This document shows positions 1-6,811 of a stretch of 7,706 nucleotides of DNA, piece after piece (the stretch's first letter is position 1; each line of letters opens with the position of its first letter). Source of the stretch: an uncultured Flavobacteriales bacterium (GTDB lineage: Bacteria; Bacteroidota; Bacteroidia; Flavobacteriales; Crocinitomicaceae); the NCBI GenBank assembly GCA_946479125.1, contig CAMLET010000142.1, forward strand, positions 1 through 7,706, in the 5' to 3' direction. Position numbers and translations under genes: made by a program. A model generated the notes under the pieces. The model did not search any database. It saw only the letters and a program-made list of their open reading frames with translations, and was not told the DNA's origin.

Positions 1-10
1 CGGAGCGTTT

Positions 11-1087
11 TTATGGATAGTTACTCATCAAACGGATCTTCTGAACTCCAAGATCATGAAGAATTTGAGCTCCAATTCCGTAATCACGTTGATCGCTTTC
101 AAATCCAAGTTTGATGTTAGCTTCAACAGTATCGTAACCTTCTTCCTGAAGTTTGTAAGCTTTTAGTTTGTTCATCAAACCAATTCCTCGTCCTTCCTGA
201 TTCATGTAAACGATAACACCTTTTCCTTCGGCTTCGATCATTTGCATGGCGTGTTCCAATTGAGGACCACAGTCACATCGGCAAGATCCGAAGATGTCAC
301 CTGTGATACAAGAAGAGTGAACGCGAACTAAAACTGGGTCGTTCGGACCCCATTCACCTTTAACCAAAGCCAAATGTTCTTGTCCTGTTGAATTTACTGA
401 ATAGGCTACCAAATCGAAATTCCCAACTTTTGTTGGCATTTCAACTTTCACCTGGCGTGTAATAGAAGATTCGTGTTTCATGCGATAAGCAATTAAGTCT
501 GCAATTGAAATAATTTTCAAATCGAATCTCTCTGCTATTTTTACCAATTCTGGTAGACGTGACATTGATCCATCTTCATTTAAGATTTCACAAATGACAC
601 CTGCCGATTCAAATCCGGCAAGTCGCGATAAATCTGTTGCTGCTTCAGTATGTCCAGCTCTTCTTAGTACGCCTTCTTTTTTAGCGCGAAGAGGGAAGAT
701 GTGTCCAGGTTTTCCTAATTCTTCAGGTTTCGTGTTCGGGTCGATTAACGCCAAAACAGTTTTAGAACGATCTGAAGCGGAGATTCCGGTTGTACATCCA
801 TGACCAATTAAATCAATAGAAACCGTAAACGGAGTTTCGTAAGCCGCTGAGTTGGTGTTCACCATCATTTCAAGCTGAAGTTCGTCACACCTTTCTTCAA
901 CCAAAGGAGCACAGATCAATCCTCGACCGTGTGTTGCCATAAAGTTGATTACTTCTGGTGTGGCATTGCGTGCTGCGGTCAAGAAATCACCTTCGTTCTC
1001 TCTATCCTCGTCGTCAACAACAATGATCACTTTGCCTGCTTGAATTTCAGCAATGGCTTCTTCTATAGTATTTAATTTGAAAGACAT
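11..1087 (-). CDS. ribBA: Bifunctional DHBP synthase / GTP cyclohydrolase II (RibBA), C-terminus cut by an in-frame stop
   Basis: Cytoplasmic enzyme for the two entry steps of riboflavin synthesis: ribulose 5-phosphate to 3,4-dihydroxy-2-butanone 4-phosphate, and GTP to the diaminopyrimidine precursor. Seen: the RibB domain spans residues 1-200, with [10 protein letters not shown] at 25-34 (R29, E30, D34), GHTEAATDL at 145-153 (H146) and E167. The RibA domain spans about 210-358, with zinc ligands C260, C271 and C273, EGRGIGL at 298-304 and Y311. The frame stops at TAA (13..11) right after SNYP, where the family reads close to T-N-N-P-x-K-R. The codons beyond the stop still read K-R-S, as expected of the family, so about 40-50 C-terminal residues, including the GTP-contacting Lys, are lost or lie past the window. 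The ATG at 1087 fits the family N-terminus. Either a real nonsense mutation or a base error near the edge. Confidence 0.93.
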   Translation of the reverse strand: MSFKLNTIEEAIAEIQAGKVIIVVDDEDRENEGDFLTAARNATPEVINFMATHGRGLICAPLVEERCDELQLEMMVNTNSAAYETPFTVSIDLIGHGCTTGISASDRSKTVLALIDPNTKPEELGKPGHIFPLRAKKEGVLRRAGHTEAATDLSRLAGFESAGVICEILNEDGSMSRLPELVKIAERFDLKIISIADLIAYRMKHESSITRQVKVEMPTKVGNFDLVAYSVNSTGQEHLALVKGEWGPNDPVLVRVHSSCITGDIFGSCRCDCGPQLEHAMQMIEAEGKGVIVYMNQEGRGIGLMNKLKAYKLQEEGYDTVEANIKLGFESDQRDYGIGAQILHDLGVQKIRLMSNYP

Positions 1088-1103
1088 ATCCTTAAAAGTT
1101 CCA

Positions 1104-1111
1104 CAAATTTA
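1104..1111 (-). promoter_or_regulatory. Bacteroidota -7 box for ribBA
   Basis: On the minus strand this reads TAAATTTG, an exact match to the Bacteroidota -7 consensus TAnnTTTG. It lies 16 nt upstream of the ribBA ATG, implying a leader of only about ten bases. The -33 region about 20 nt upstream has no clear TTTG, so the promoter may be weak or activator-assisted. It lies in the 112-nt gap after the lipoprotein gene, so ribBA probably has its own transcription start. Confidence 0.55.
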
Positions 1112-1115
1112 CCGC

Positions 1116-1129
1116 TATTCTAAAGAATA
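1116..1129. promoter_or_regulatory. Small palindrome in the ribBA promoter spacer
   Basis: TATTCT-AA-AGAATA is a perfect 6-bp inverted repeat lying between the -7 box and the expected -33 position of the ribBA promoter. The position suits a regulator operator, but an AT-rich 6-bp palindrome can occur by chance. No known riboflavin regulator is inferred, and no FMN riboswitch is visible in this short gap. Confidence 0.2.
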
Positions 1130-1199
1130 ACGTCATAAAATAGCAGGAAAATCAATAAGTAATGTTAAATAAATACCAAGGTAAATAAATTATTTGGAT

Positions 1200-1655
1200 T
1201 TACTTCTTTTCGAAATAAAATGTTGATGTATGACTATCGTTCTGGAAATTGTCAATCCACACTTTCATTTCTTTCTTAACTGGCTTTGTGTAAATGATTC
1301 GTTTAGGATAATCATTTTTATTGTTGACGAAGATCAACGTATCGTTATCAAGGTTTTCGCAGATAAATTTAGTGACAGACTCCTCAATTTTGACTTGGTA
1401 GATCAGTTTATCTGCTTCGTAGTATAATTTGATTGTTTCTTTGGATTGGAGACCGTGATCATCCCAAATGGTGACACCAGAATAATAGTTGTCATGATTT
1501 TCCCAAGTTTCTACCACACTAATACCGTTGAATTCAGCTTTCCATTTTCCAATGAACCATGAAGGCATGTATTGAGTCTTAGTACATGATGTAAGTACTA
1601 AGATTGGTGTGATGACGATAATAGCAAAAGTAGTTTTGAGTTTTGAGTTTGCCAT
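1200..1655 (-). CDS. Small DUF6265-like lipoprotein
   Basis: Predicted 151-residue exported lipoprotein of unknown function. With the ATG at 1655, the N-terminus is a short basic stretch (MANSKLK), a hydrophobic core (TTFAIIVITPILVL) and a lipobox LTSC with the lipidated cysteine at residue 24. The mature part starts with a G-K-W element, then an E-x-W element (VVETWEN) and ends with the block FVNNKNDYPKRIIY. These resemble the DUF6265 pattern of a G-x-W start and an F-E-N-x-x-H-D-F-P-x-R-I-x-Y end; this is recall of the family, not a search. An in-frame GTG at 1670 is possible, but the ATG gives a cleaner signal peptide. The first 58 nt overlap the 3' end of the upstream glycosyltransferase in another frame, so the two are probably translationally coupled. 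It is the last gene of the envelope cluster. Confidence 0.78.
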   Translation of the reverse strand: MANSKLKTTFAIIVITPILVLTSCTKTQYMPSWFIGKWKAEFNGISVVETWENHDNYYSGVTIWDDHGLQSKETIKLYYEADKLIYQVKIEESVTKFICENLDNDTLIFVNNKNDYPKRIIYTKPVKKEMKVWIDNFQNDSHTSTFYFEKK

Positions 1656-2785
1656 GAGTAGTTTTTCCACACAAAATCCTGACCATTGTGTGATAATTCA
1701 TTAAAACTATCTAATTCTGTTCTAGAAATCACAATTTTTTCGACGAACTCCTGCAAATCTTCCGCTAAAAGAATATTTTTCCCGTTCGTAGCACCAAGCG
1801 CATTGTTAACCAGAGGAGTTGTAATACATGGAAGTGAGCTGGCCATGGCTTCTAAAAGCTTGTTTTGCAATCCGGTTCCGATGAAAAGTGGTGCAACAAA
1901 AATATGCGCGCTTTGATAGGAATAACGAATATCATCTACCCAGCCGGAAACTGTGATTTGTGAGTTTGCTAATGAAAGCACTTCTTTGTCTGGACTAGCA
2001 CCGGCAAGAAGTAAACTCAATTGAAGTCCTTTTTTGTTTAATTCCGGTAAAATTTGTCTGGCTAAATACTGTGCTGCACTAATGTTTGGTGCATAGCTGA
2101 AATTACCGGTAAAAATGAGGTCGTATTTTTTCTCAACTCCCAATTTCTCGAAGAAGCTTTGATCAACTCCGTTGGGAACGACATGAATCTTGTTTTTCTT
2201 TGGATGATGAATGTGATTTTTGTCCTGCTCAGAGATGATAATATGGTTTTCGAAATAGTCGAAAGTTAGTGTTTCATACCTTCTTAAACGTTTCGTTTCC
2301 ATTTTATAGAACCAGCTTTTATAGAATGGCTCGGTATCAATTCTTCGCTCCATTCCTTTGCTTAACGCATCCATGTAATCTATGGTTTTGGGACAGAAAT
2401 GGTAGTTTTTTACATATTCTGAACAACGAACCAATTGGCAGTAAATGTGATTTGGTTTGACTTCATTTAAAATCGTTTCGATCTTTCTACGGATAGATGG
2501 GCGGTAGAAATATTGAATTTGAAAAGGTTTATTCGAGAAAATACTCAGGAACAATTGAAGAAGCAGTCCAAGTTTTGTCAGTTTGAAAACATGAATGGCT
2601 TTGCAGAATTCTTTAACACGTTCAAATTCGGAAGGTGTTACTTCTTTGTCTGAAACACAGATTAATGTAATGTTATATCCTTCTGAAAGTGATTTGAGAT
2701 GATAATATGCACGAAGCTTGTCGCCTTTTTCCAATGGGAACGGAAAGCGCGATAAACAAACAACTATATCCTTTTTAATTTCCAA
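1598..2785 (-). CDS. Glycosyltransferase family 4 (second of a pair)
   Basis: Predicted cytoplasmic GT-B fold glycosyltransferase, probably transferring a sugar from a nucleotide-sugar donor onto a surface polysaccharide or LPS; the substrate cannot be read. Seen: the N-terminal domain begins with LSRFPFPLEKGDKLRAYYHL (residues 11-30), resembling the start of XrtA/PEP-CTERM-associated group-1 transferases. NGVD at 205-208 and FTGNFSYAPN at 225-234 open the donor domain, and GTGLQNKLLEAMASSLPCIT at 303-322 is the C-terminal donor-binding block with its conserved Glu. At 395 residues it is full length for the family. There is no ATG near the N-terminus: the start is TTG at 2785, which overlaps the stop of the preceding transferase by 11 nt. 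The C-terminal KNYSWQTQ is typical of the family end, so the overlap with the lipoprotein gene does not look like an over-extended frame. Confidence 0.88.
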   Translation of the reverse strand: MEIKKDIVVCLSRFPFPLEKGDKLRAYYHLKSLSEGYNITLICVSDKEVTPSEFERVKEFCKAIHVFKLTKLGLLLQLFLSIFSNKPFQIQYFYRPSIRRKIETILNEVKPNHIYCQLVRCSEYVKNYHFCPKTIDYMDALSKGMERRIDTEPFYKSWFYKMETKRLRRYETLTFDYFENHIIISEQDKNHIHHPKKNKIHVVPNGVDQSFFEKLGVEKKYDLIFTGNFSYAPNISAAQYLARQILPELNKKGLQLSLLLAGASPDKEVLSLANSQITVSGWVDDIRYSYQSAHIFVAPLFIGTGLQNKLLEAMASSLPCITTPLVNNALGATNGKNILLAEDLQEFVEKIVISRTELDSFNELSHNGQDFVWKNYSWQTQNSKLLLLLSSSHQS

Positions 2786-3920
2786 AAGCTTCGTTTAAAA
2801 TTCTTTTTACAGCAGCAAAACTATGTTTTTCCTGAATGTAATTTTTTCCTTGTTCACTTATTTGGCGGAAATACACATCATCCGATTTCAATCGTTCAAT
2901 TGCCTTTAGGAGCTCTTCTTTATTTTTTACCATGATCAATCCGGCTTCTTTTTCAATTCCTTGCGCACCAAAATCGGTTGTGATGACAGGAACACCGGCA
3001 CCAAGTGCTTCCAGTATTTTAACTTTTATTCCGCTTCCGCTAAAACTTGGTGCGACTAAAATTCCATGTTTAACCATGAATTCTTCTACATTTTCAACAC
3101 GTCCAATCAATTTAACACCATTCGGCACTTTTTCAGGAGAATAGTTTTCGTTAAATCCACCAGCAATGGTAATCTCGTGCTTTTGGAAGTTCTCATCTTG
3201 CCAGCATTCCAAAAGATAATTTACGGTATCAATATTTGGTCCCCAATTATTCGAACCAATAAAATAACAAGCCCTGTTCACTACTTCTAAAGACGAATTT
3301 TGAGCAATGTGAATGGGGAATAAGGTTGTTTTGGACTGTGGCAAAAGTTTCTTAAAAATTTGAAGATCTTCCTGGCTAATGCAAAGATTCAACTGTGTTT
3401 TAGAAATCAATTGGAGTTCTGCTTTCTTTAGTTGTTTTGCCTGAACCATATAAAGCCACTTTTTTACGAAAGATTGCTGTTTAGAAAGGCTTATCCAATT
3501 TAGAAATTCCACATTATGGCTTCTGAGCCAGATCTTAGCTGATCCGTATTGTTTGGATTGATCTAAAGCATAGAGCGAAAACAAACTATCGCAAATGATT
3601 AGATCGTATTTATTCTTCGTTAAAAATGAAGCCAAACCCTTCGTTCTGAAACGCTGAAGAATGTAGCTTCTTCCAATTAATAAAGAGAGTAGGAAAGGAA
3701 TCAATTTAATTTCGGTATGAATAAATTCGTTTTCGAAATGTTCAAACTTTGAATTGAAATAGTTTTTAGATTCTGATGTAAACGGATGCTTGTGTGTTGA
3801 AAGAATGTATGCGTCTGCTTTGTTTTCATCGGTCAAAACATCTGCAAATTGCCGCATTGCAAAAGTTCCGCCATCTACATTGGGAACCGGAGGTTTATGA
3901 GCGATGTAAAGAATTCTCAT
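2775..3920 (-). CDS. Glycosyltransferase family 4 (first of a pair)
   Basis: Predicted GT-B fold glycosyltransferase of 381 residues, full length. Seen: the N-terminal domain begins MRILYIAHKPPVPNVDGG, giving the glycine-containing loop near the first strand. RSHNVEFLNW at 133-142 is a block common in group-1 transferases, and GSNNWGPNIDTVNYLL at 222-237 opens the donor domain. GSGIKVKILEALGAGVPVIT at 296-315, followed by TDFGAQGIE, is the donor-binding motif with the conserved Glu. It is clearly different in sequence from the next transferase, so the pair did not arise by recent duplication. The ATG at 3920 overlaps the stop of the permease gene as ATGA, a strong sign of coupled translation. 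Acceptor and sugar are unknown; LPS core, O-antigen or exopolysaccharide are all possible given the permease next door. Confidence 0.9.
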   Translation of the reverse strand: MRILYIAHKPPVPNVDGGTFAMRQFADVLTDENKADAYILSTHKHPFTSESKNYFNSKFEHFENEFIHTEIKLIPFLLSLLIGRSYILQRFRTKGLASFLTKNKYDLIICDSLFSLYALDQSKQYGSAKIWLRSHNVEFLNWISLSKQQSFVKKWLYMVQAKQLKKAELQLISKTQLNLCISQEDLQIFKKLLPQSKTTLFPIHIAQNSSLEVVNRACYFIGSNNWGPNIDTVNYLLECWQDENFQKHEITIAGGFNENYSPEKVPNGVKLIGRVENVEEFMVKHGILVAPSFSGSGIKVKILEALGAGVPVITTDFGAQGIEKEAGLIMVKNKEELLKAIERLKSDDVYFRQISEQGKNYIQEKHSFAAVKRILNEAFGN

Positions 3921-5383
3921 TTTAGGAATCCAAAGCTTAAAAGAATTCTCCAGGTTTTACGTTCAAAAACGCGAAGGTCGTTTGAAGCTGCAGTCATTAA
4001 AACAATTGCAAAAGGAGATAGAACAAGGGTCGGCATCCACATCCCCCAGAATGGTGAGATACTTCCTGTGTCAGCCAGACCTTCTCCAACACTAAAAAGA
4101 ACGAAGTAAACCATGAACAGCAGTGCTGCAATTACCACTGGTGCACCAAATCCACCTTTTCGAACAATTGCTCCCAAAGGTGCTCCTACAAAGAAAAGAA
4201 TCAGAACAGCGGCAGAAAGAGCAAATTTTCGGTGAAACTCAAGTAGAAACTTACCATTACTGTTTTCCAGGCTTTCGTAAACCAATTTCTCGTTTTCAAG
4301 GTTTTGATTCAGGTTTCTTAGATTAACAATTGCTGCATTCAAGGCTGCCTTTCGTTCGTTAGCATCAAAATCTTTCTGAGTAAGCGTTTTCTCCGGAATC
4401 TCCTGCATGCTATCCTTCAATTGTGTTGGACGACCATCATTAGACGCTTTAAATACAATCGATTGAAAAAGTGGACGTTCCATTTTGCGTGCCTTTTTAA
4501 ACTCGATACAACGTTTGTCACTTTCACGCTGCATACTGTCTCGTGCTTCCTGAATTTGGAAGACGTTCAACATTTCGTATTCATCTTTAAACAGATCTTC
4601 CTGACTTCTATTCAAATTGAAGCCCATCAAACTCATTTTATAAGTGGCCTCGGTAAATTCAATATCATTGGCTGGTCTGCTCGATGATCCAGTTAAGATA
4701 AACTGTCCTTTCGGCGGAAAAACAGGAGGTAATGAATTTAATTCTTCAATCACTTTTCCATTTTTCATTTGGAAGAGCAGGTAATCGCCACGTTTACTTC
4801 GATAGATTGTTCCTGAATCGGCTTTTATAGTTTTTGAAACTTGCGGTTCGCTATAATCGTGAATGGTGATTCCATAAAAGGTATTGTCTTTTCCGCTTTC
4901 AACCTTAATAGCATACTGATCAATTTCTTTCGAATAGGAGCCGGGTTTTAAAAGAATCGAAACCTTCGTTTGCTGAATATCAAAAATGAGTGAATGCCAT
5001 TTCAGATTGGCAACTGGAATTACATAGTTTGAAAAGAAGAACGTTCCCGTGGCAATAAGAAGCACAACAAAAATCAATGGGCGCATGATCTTTAACAGTG
5101 GTAAGCCTGAAGATTTAAGAGCCGTTAATTCATTGTTTTCCGCAAGATTACCTAAGGTCATAATTGAACTTAGAAGAATTGCCAATGGAAGTGCAAGAGG
5201 AATTAATCCGGCAGAGACATAGAAAATCAATTCAGTTAAAACGCCAACTGACAATCCTTTCCCCATTAAATCATCGATGTATTTCCATGTAAACTGCATG
5301 ATAAGCATGAACATAGAAATAGCGAAGGTCACAACAAATGGACCTATAAAAGAACGAATACTAAAAATGGTAAGTTTCTTCAC
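3917..5383 (-). CDS. LptF/LptG-family permease (YjgP/YjgQ)
   Basis: Inner-membrane permease of the LPS transport ABC system, which in characterised species extracts LPS and passes it to the periplasmic bridge. Seen in 488 residues: three N-terminal membrane segments (about 12-33, 50-76 and 100-122), a periplasmic beta-rich region (about 140-255), a charged and probably helical insert (about 260-375), and three C-terminal segments (about 386-404, 412-434 and 446-466). Diagnostic stretches are NELTALKSSGLPLLKIMRPL (84-103) and FFVGAPLGAIVRKGGFG (397-413). The charged insert makes it longer than proteobacterial members, as is usual in Bacteroidota. The start is GTG at 5383: an in-frame stop lies a few codons upstream and no ATG is available. 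I cannot tell LptF from LptG by eye, so no symbol is given. It shares an ATGA overlap with the first glycosyltransferase. Confidence 0.9.
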   Translation of the reverse strand: MKKLTIFSIRSFIGPFVVTFAISMFMLIMQFTWKYIDDLMGKGLSVGVLTELIFYVSAGLIPLALPLAILLSSIMTLGNLAENNELTALKSSGLPLLKIMRPLIFVVLLIATGTFFFSNYVIPVANLKWHSLIFDIQQTKVSILLKPGSYSKEIDQYAIKVESGKDNTFYGITIHDYSEPQVSKTIKADSGTIYRSKRGDYLLFQMKNGKVIEELNSLPPVFPPKGQFILTGSSSRPANDIEFTEATYKMSLMGFNLNRSQEDLFKDEYEMLNVFQIQEARDSMQRESDKRCIEFKKARKMERPLFQSIVFKASNDGRPTQLKDSMQEIPEKTLTQKDFDANERKAALNAAIVNLRNLNQNLENEKLVYESLENSNGKFLLEFHRKFALSAAVLILFFVGAPLGAIVRKGGFGAPVVIAALLFMVYFVLFSVGEGLADTGSISPFWGMWMPTLVLSPFAIVLMTAASNDLRVFERKTWRILLSFGFLK

Positions 5384-5396
5384 AATGCTACTTAGG

Positions 5397-5404
5397 CAAA
5401 GATA
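5397..5404 (-). promoter_or_regulatory. Candidate -7 box for the permease-glycosyltransferase operon
   Basis: The minus strand reads TATCTTTG, an exact TAnnTTTG match, in the 46-nt gap after the START-like gene. It ends 13 nt before the GTG start, so the transcript would have a leader of under ten bases. No good -33 TTTG sits 19-21 nt upstream. The operon could also be read through from the START-like gene. Confidence 0.35.
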
Positions 5405-5429
5405 ACCAGAAATAAAGGAAAGCTATGAG

Positions 5430-5819
5430 TTAAGCACCAATTACTCTACGCAAGTTTTGGATTTGCTTTTCCCACAGTCGTTTAATTTCGTCATGTTCAT
5501 TTGGTTCAGCATAATCCGTTACCGTAAAAATCACAGCTTTCGTCATGGGATCAATAGTGTATTTCATTTCGAAGAAAGTATCTAATTCATCTTCTTCATC
5601 AAAAATCCATTGCCATTTGATGCTTTCACCTTGCTTTTTATTTATCAAGCGAGCTTGCTCTTCACTTTTGTCCCATTCGAAAGTATACACTTCGTCACGA
5701 ACGAAAACATCGTCAGCAAACCATTCACTTAAACCATCAGGAGTAGAAATTAGTTTATCAAGCACTTTAGGAGAAGTTTTTAGCACATATTCCAATTCGA
5801 ATTTTTCCTTATTTGCCAT
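5430..5819 (-). CDS. START-like domain protein of unknown function
   Basis: A 129-residue soluble protein resembling the short START-like (START_2 / AHSA1-related) proteins common in Bacteroidota; no function is established that I know of. Seen: an N-terminal strand (KFELEYVLKTSP), then the helix and turn PKVLDKLISTPDGLSEWFAD (17-36), which is characteristic of the fold. Alternating acidic strands follow (YTFEWD, IKWQWIFDEED, TFFEMKYTID, AVIFTVTDYAE), with a C-terminal helix EIKRLWEKQIQNLRRVIG that would close the hydrophobic pocket. There is no signal peptide or membrane segment, so it is cytoplasmic. The ATG at 5819 lacks an evident Shine-Dalgarno sequence, which is normal in this phylum. 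The next gene on the same strand starts 46 nt downstream, so cotranscription with the permease is possible. Confidence 0.85.
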   Translation of the reverse strand: MANKEKFELEYVLKTSPKVLDKLISTPDGLSEWFADDVFVRDEVYTFEWDKSEEQARLINKKQGESIKWQWIFDEEDELDTFFEMKYTIDPMTKAVIFTVTDYAEPNEHDEIKRLWEKQIQNLRRVIGA

Positions 5820-5880
5820 ACTAGCTTAATAATATTAATTTCGCGATATAATTCAGGTCGCAATATACATAAATCTTTTC
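5820..5880. promoter_or_regulatory. Divergent intergenic region
   Basis: This 61-nt AT-rich gap separates the divergent START-like and methyltransferase genes and must hold both 5' regions. No exact TAnnTTTG is present on either strand; the nearest is TAATTTCG on the plus strand at 5836-5843. TCGCGA (5841-5846) is a simple palindrome. Neither promoter can be placed with confidence. Confidence 0.3.
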
Positions 5881-6633
5881 ATGGCATTAGTACATAGTTT
5901 CGAGAAAAATGGTAACAAATTGTTCAAGTATCGTGGACAAATTCCGGTGATTCTCTTTGTTTTAGCAGTTCCGGTTATCTACTTCACTGATGTCAAATGC
6001 ATCATGGATAACGATCAACTTTACTATATATTACTTGGAGTTGCAATTGCAATGTCGATTGCCGGACAGGTAATTAGAGCAATTGCGATTGGTACAAGTA
6101 ATAAAAACACTTCCGGTAGAAATACGAGTGAAGGTCAAGTTGCTGAAGCGCTGAACACTAAAGGGATTTATTCAACTGTTCGTCACCCATTGTATTTAGG
6201 AAACTATTTCATGTGGATTGGAATTGTTGCATTTACATTCAATATCTATTTTTTCATCATTGTAAGTTTGTTGTTCTGGCTTTATTATGAGCGAATCATG
6301 TTTGCAGAAGAACGTTTCTTAGAAAGAAAATTTGGTGACTCTTATGTGAATTGGTCTATGAAAGTTCCTGCATTCTGGCCTTCAATGAAGAATCACGAAA
6401 AAGGTGAGATCAGTTTTTCTATGAAAACGATTTTACGCCGTGAATACGCTGGAATTTCAGCTACGGCAATCGGTTTCATTTTTGTGGCTTACGTAAGAGA
6501 GTGGACAATACTCGGTAAAGTTCCAATGGAAATTAAATATGTTTATTGGCTTGCAGGAGCATTGCTTTTCAGTTTGATTCTCAGAACACTAAAGCACAAC
6601 ACTAAAATTTTATTCGAAGAAGATCGTTCGTAG
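5881..6633 (+). CDS. Membrane methyltransferase, ICMT/PEMT family (possible lipid A 1-phosphate methyltransferase)
   Basis: Predicted 250-residue integral-membrane SAM-dependent methyltransferase. Seen: hydrophobic segments at about 20-36, 47-70, 106-135 (probably a hairpin of two), 188-205 and 219-236. The family signature YSTVRHPLYLGNYFMWIGI lies at 98-116 and EERFLERKFGDSYVNW at 143-158; in the ICMT/PEMT fold the R-H-P motif and the E-E pair bind the cofactor near the membrane surface. The sequence around TSGRNTSEGQVAEALNTKG (78-95) recalls proteins annotated as lipid A Kdo2 1-phosphate O-methyltransferase, the enzyme type known from Leptospira. That specificity is inference. It would fit the neighbouring LPS permease and glycosyltransferases, but isoprenylcysteine- or phospholipid-type activity cannot be excluded. 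The ATG at 5881 follows an AT-rich leader with no strong ribosome-binding site. Confidence 0.82.
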   Translation: MALVHSFEKNGNKLFKYRGQIPVILFVLAVPVIYFTDVKCIMDNDQLYYILLGVAIAMSIAGQVIRAIAIGTSNKNTSGRNTSEGQVAEALNTKGIYSTVRHPLYLGNYFMWIGIVAFTFNIYFFIIVSLLFWLYYERIMFAEERFLERKFGDSYVNWSMKVPAFWPSMKNHEKGEISFSMKTILRREYAGISATAIGFIFVAYVREWTILGKVPMEIKYVYWLAGALLFSLILRTLKHNTKILFEEDRS

Positions 6634-6635
6634 AC

Positions 6636-6665
6636 TTGTTAAAGTAAAAAAACGTTCTAACTTTG
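6636..6665 (+). promoter_or_regulatory. Bacteroidota promoter of the tRNA array
   Basis: A TTG at 6636-6638 and TAACTTTG at 6658-6665 are separated by 19 nt, matching the Bacteroidota -33/-7 arrangement (TTTG, 19-21 nt, TAnnTTTG). It is the best promoter in the window. It starts three bases after the methyltransferase stop codon, so the array has its own start. Transcription should begin near 6669-6672, exactly where the leader hairpin begins. Confidence 0.75.
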
Positions 6666-6668
6666 CAC

Positions 6669-6700
6669 CTCGAAAACGCTAGGACAACTGTGTTTTCGAG
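6669..6700 (+). other. Perfect hairpin at the 5' end of the tRNA transcript
   Basis: CTCGAAAACGC (6669-6679) pairs with GTGTTTTCGAG (6690-6700): eleven pairs including one G-U, around a 10-nt loop. It lies immediately downstream of the -7 box and would form the very 5' end of the precursor RNA. No T-run follows, so it is not an ordinary terminator. It could protect the RNA end, or act as a DNA operator. Confidence 0.6.
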
Positions 6701-6717
6701 AATATGGCGAGGTAGCT

Positions 6718-6731
6718 TCAGCCGCGGCTGA
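6718..6731. repeat. Palindrome P1 in the D-loop of R0
   Basis: TCAGCCGCGGCTGA is a perfect 14-bp GC-rich palindrome in AT-rich surroundings. It sits where the intact tRNA has CAGTTGG-type D-loop bases, sharing the CAG start. It replaces loop sequence while leaving GAGC of the D-stem recognisable. Confidence 0.7.
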
Positions 6732-6751
6732 GTGAGAGCGCCGGATTCATA

Positions 6752-6766
6752 TCCGCCCGAGGCGGA
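6752..6766. repeat. Palindrome P2, copy 1
   Basis: TCCGCC-CGA-GGCGGA: 6-bp stem with a 3-nt loop. It replaces the ten bases ACCCTGAGGT found in the intact tRNA at 6850-6859, between the anticodon and the T-stem. Identical copies occur at 6948-6962 and 7082-7096. Confidence 0.75.
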
Positions 6767-6811
6767 CGGGAGTTCAAAGCAAAAAAGAAATAGTTAGATA
6801 AAAATATTAAT

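Larger units (their letters stand above)
6706..6778 (+). pseudogene. tRNA(CAU)-derived unit R0 with palindromes in the D-loop and anticodon arm
   Basis: The 5' half copies the intact tRNA downstream: acceptor strand GGCGAGG at 6706-6712, then TA and the start of the D-arm. The D-loop is replaced by the palindrome TCAGCCGCGGCTGA (6718-6731). CGCCGGATTCATA follows, then the palindrome TCCGCCCGAGGCGGA (6752-6766) in place of the 3' anticodon strand and variable loop. GGGAGTTCAAA of the T-arm is present, but the 3' T-strand and 3' acceptor strand are missing. The next bases (6779-6800) look like a decayed copy of the terminator left arm found after the intact tRNA. It cannot fold as a tRNA on its own, but it lies between the promoter and the intact tRNA and so should be part of the precursor. 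Confidence 0.75.

Noticed and set aside
1088..1199. An FMN riboswitch ahead of ribBA
   Set aside because: The gap is 112 nt with a promoter only about 16 nt before the start codon, leaving no room for the aptamer, and no conserved RFN-type helices are visible.
1200..1670. The longer lipoprotein reading from GTG at 1670
   Set aside because: The ATG five codons later gives a shorter, more typical signal peptide and a lipobox cysteine at residue 24.
2775..3920. The two glycosyltransferases as a recent tandem duplication
   Set aside because: Their sequences differ throughout apart from family motifs; they belong to different subgroups of the family.
3849..4326. Plus-strand open frames opposite the permease and glycosyltransferase genes
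   Set aside because: They are antisense shadows of strongly supported minus-strand genes and show no family motifs.
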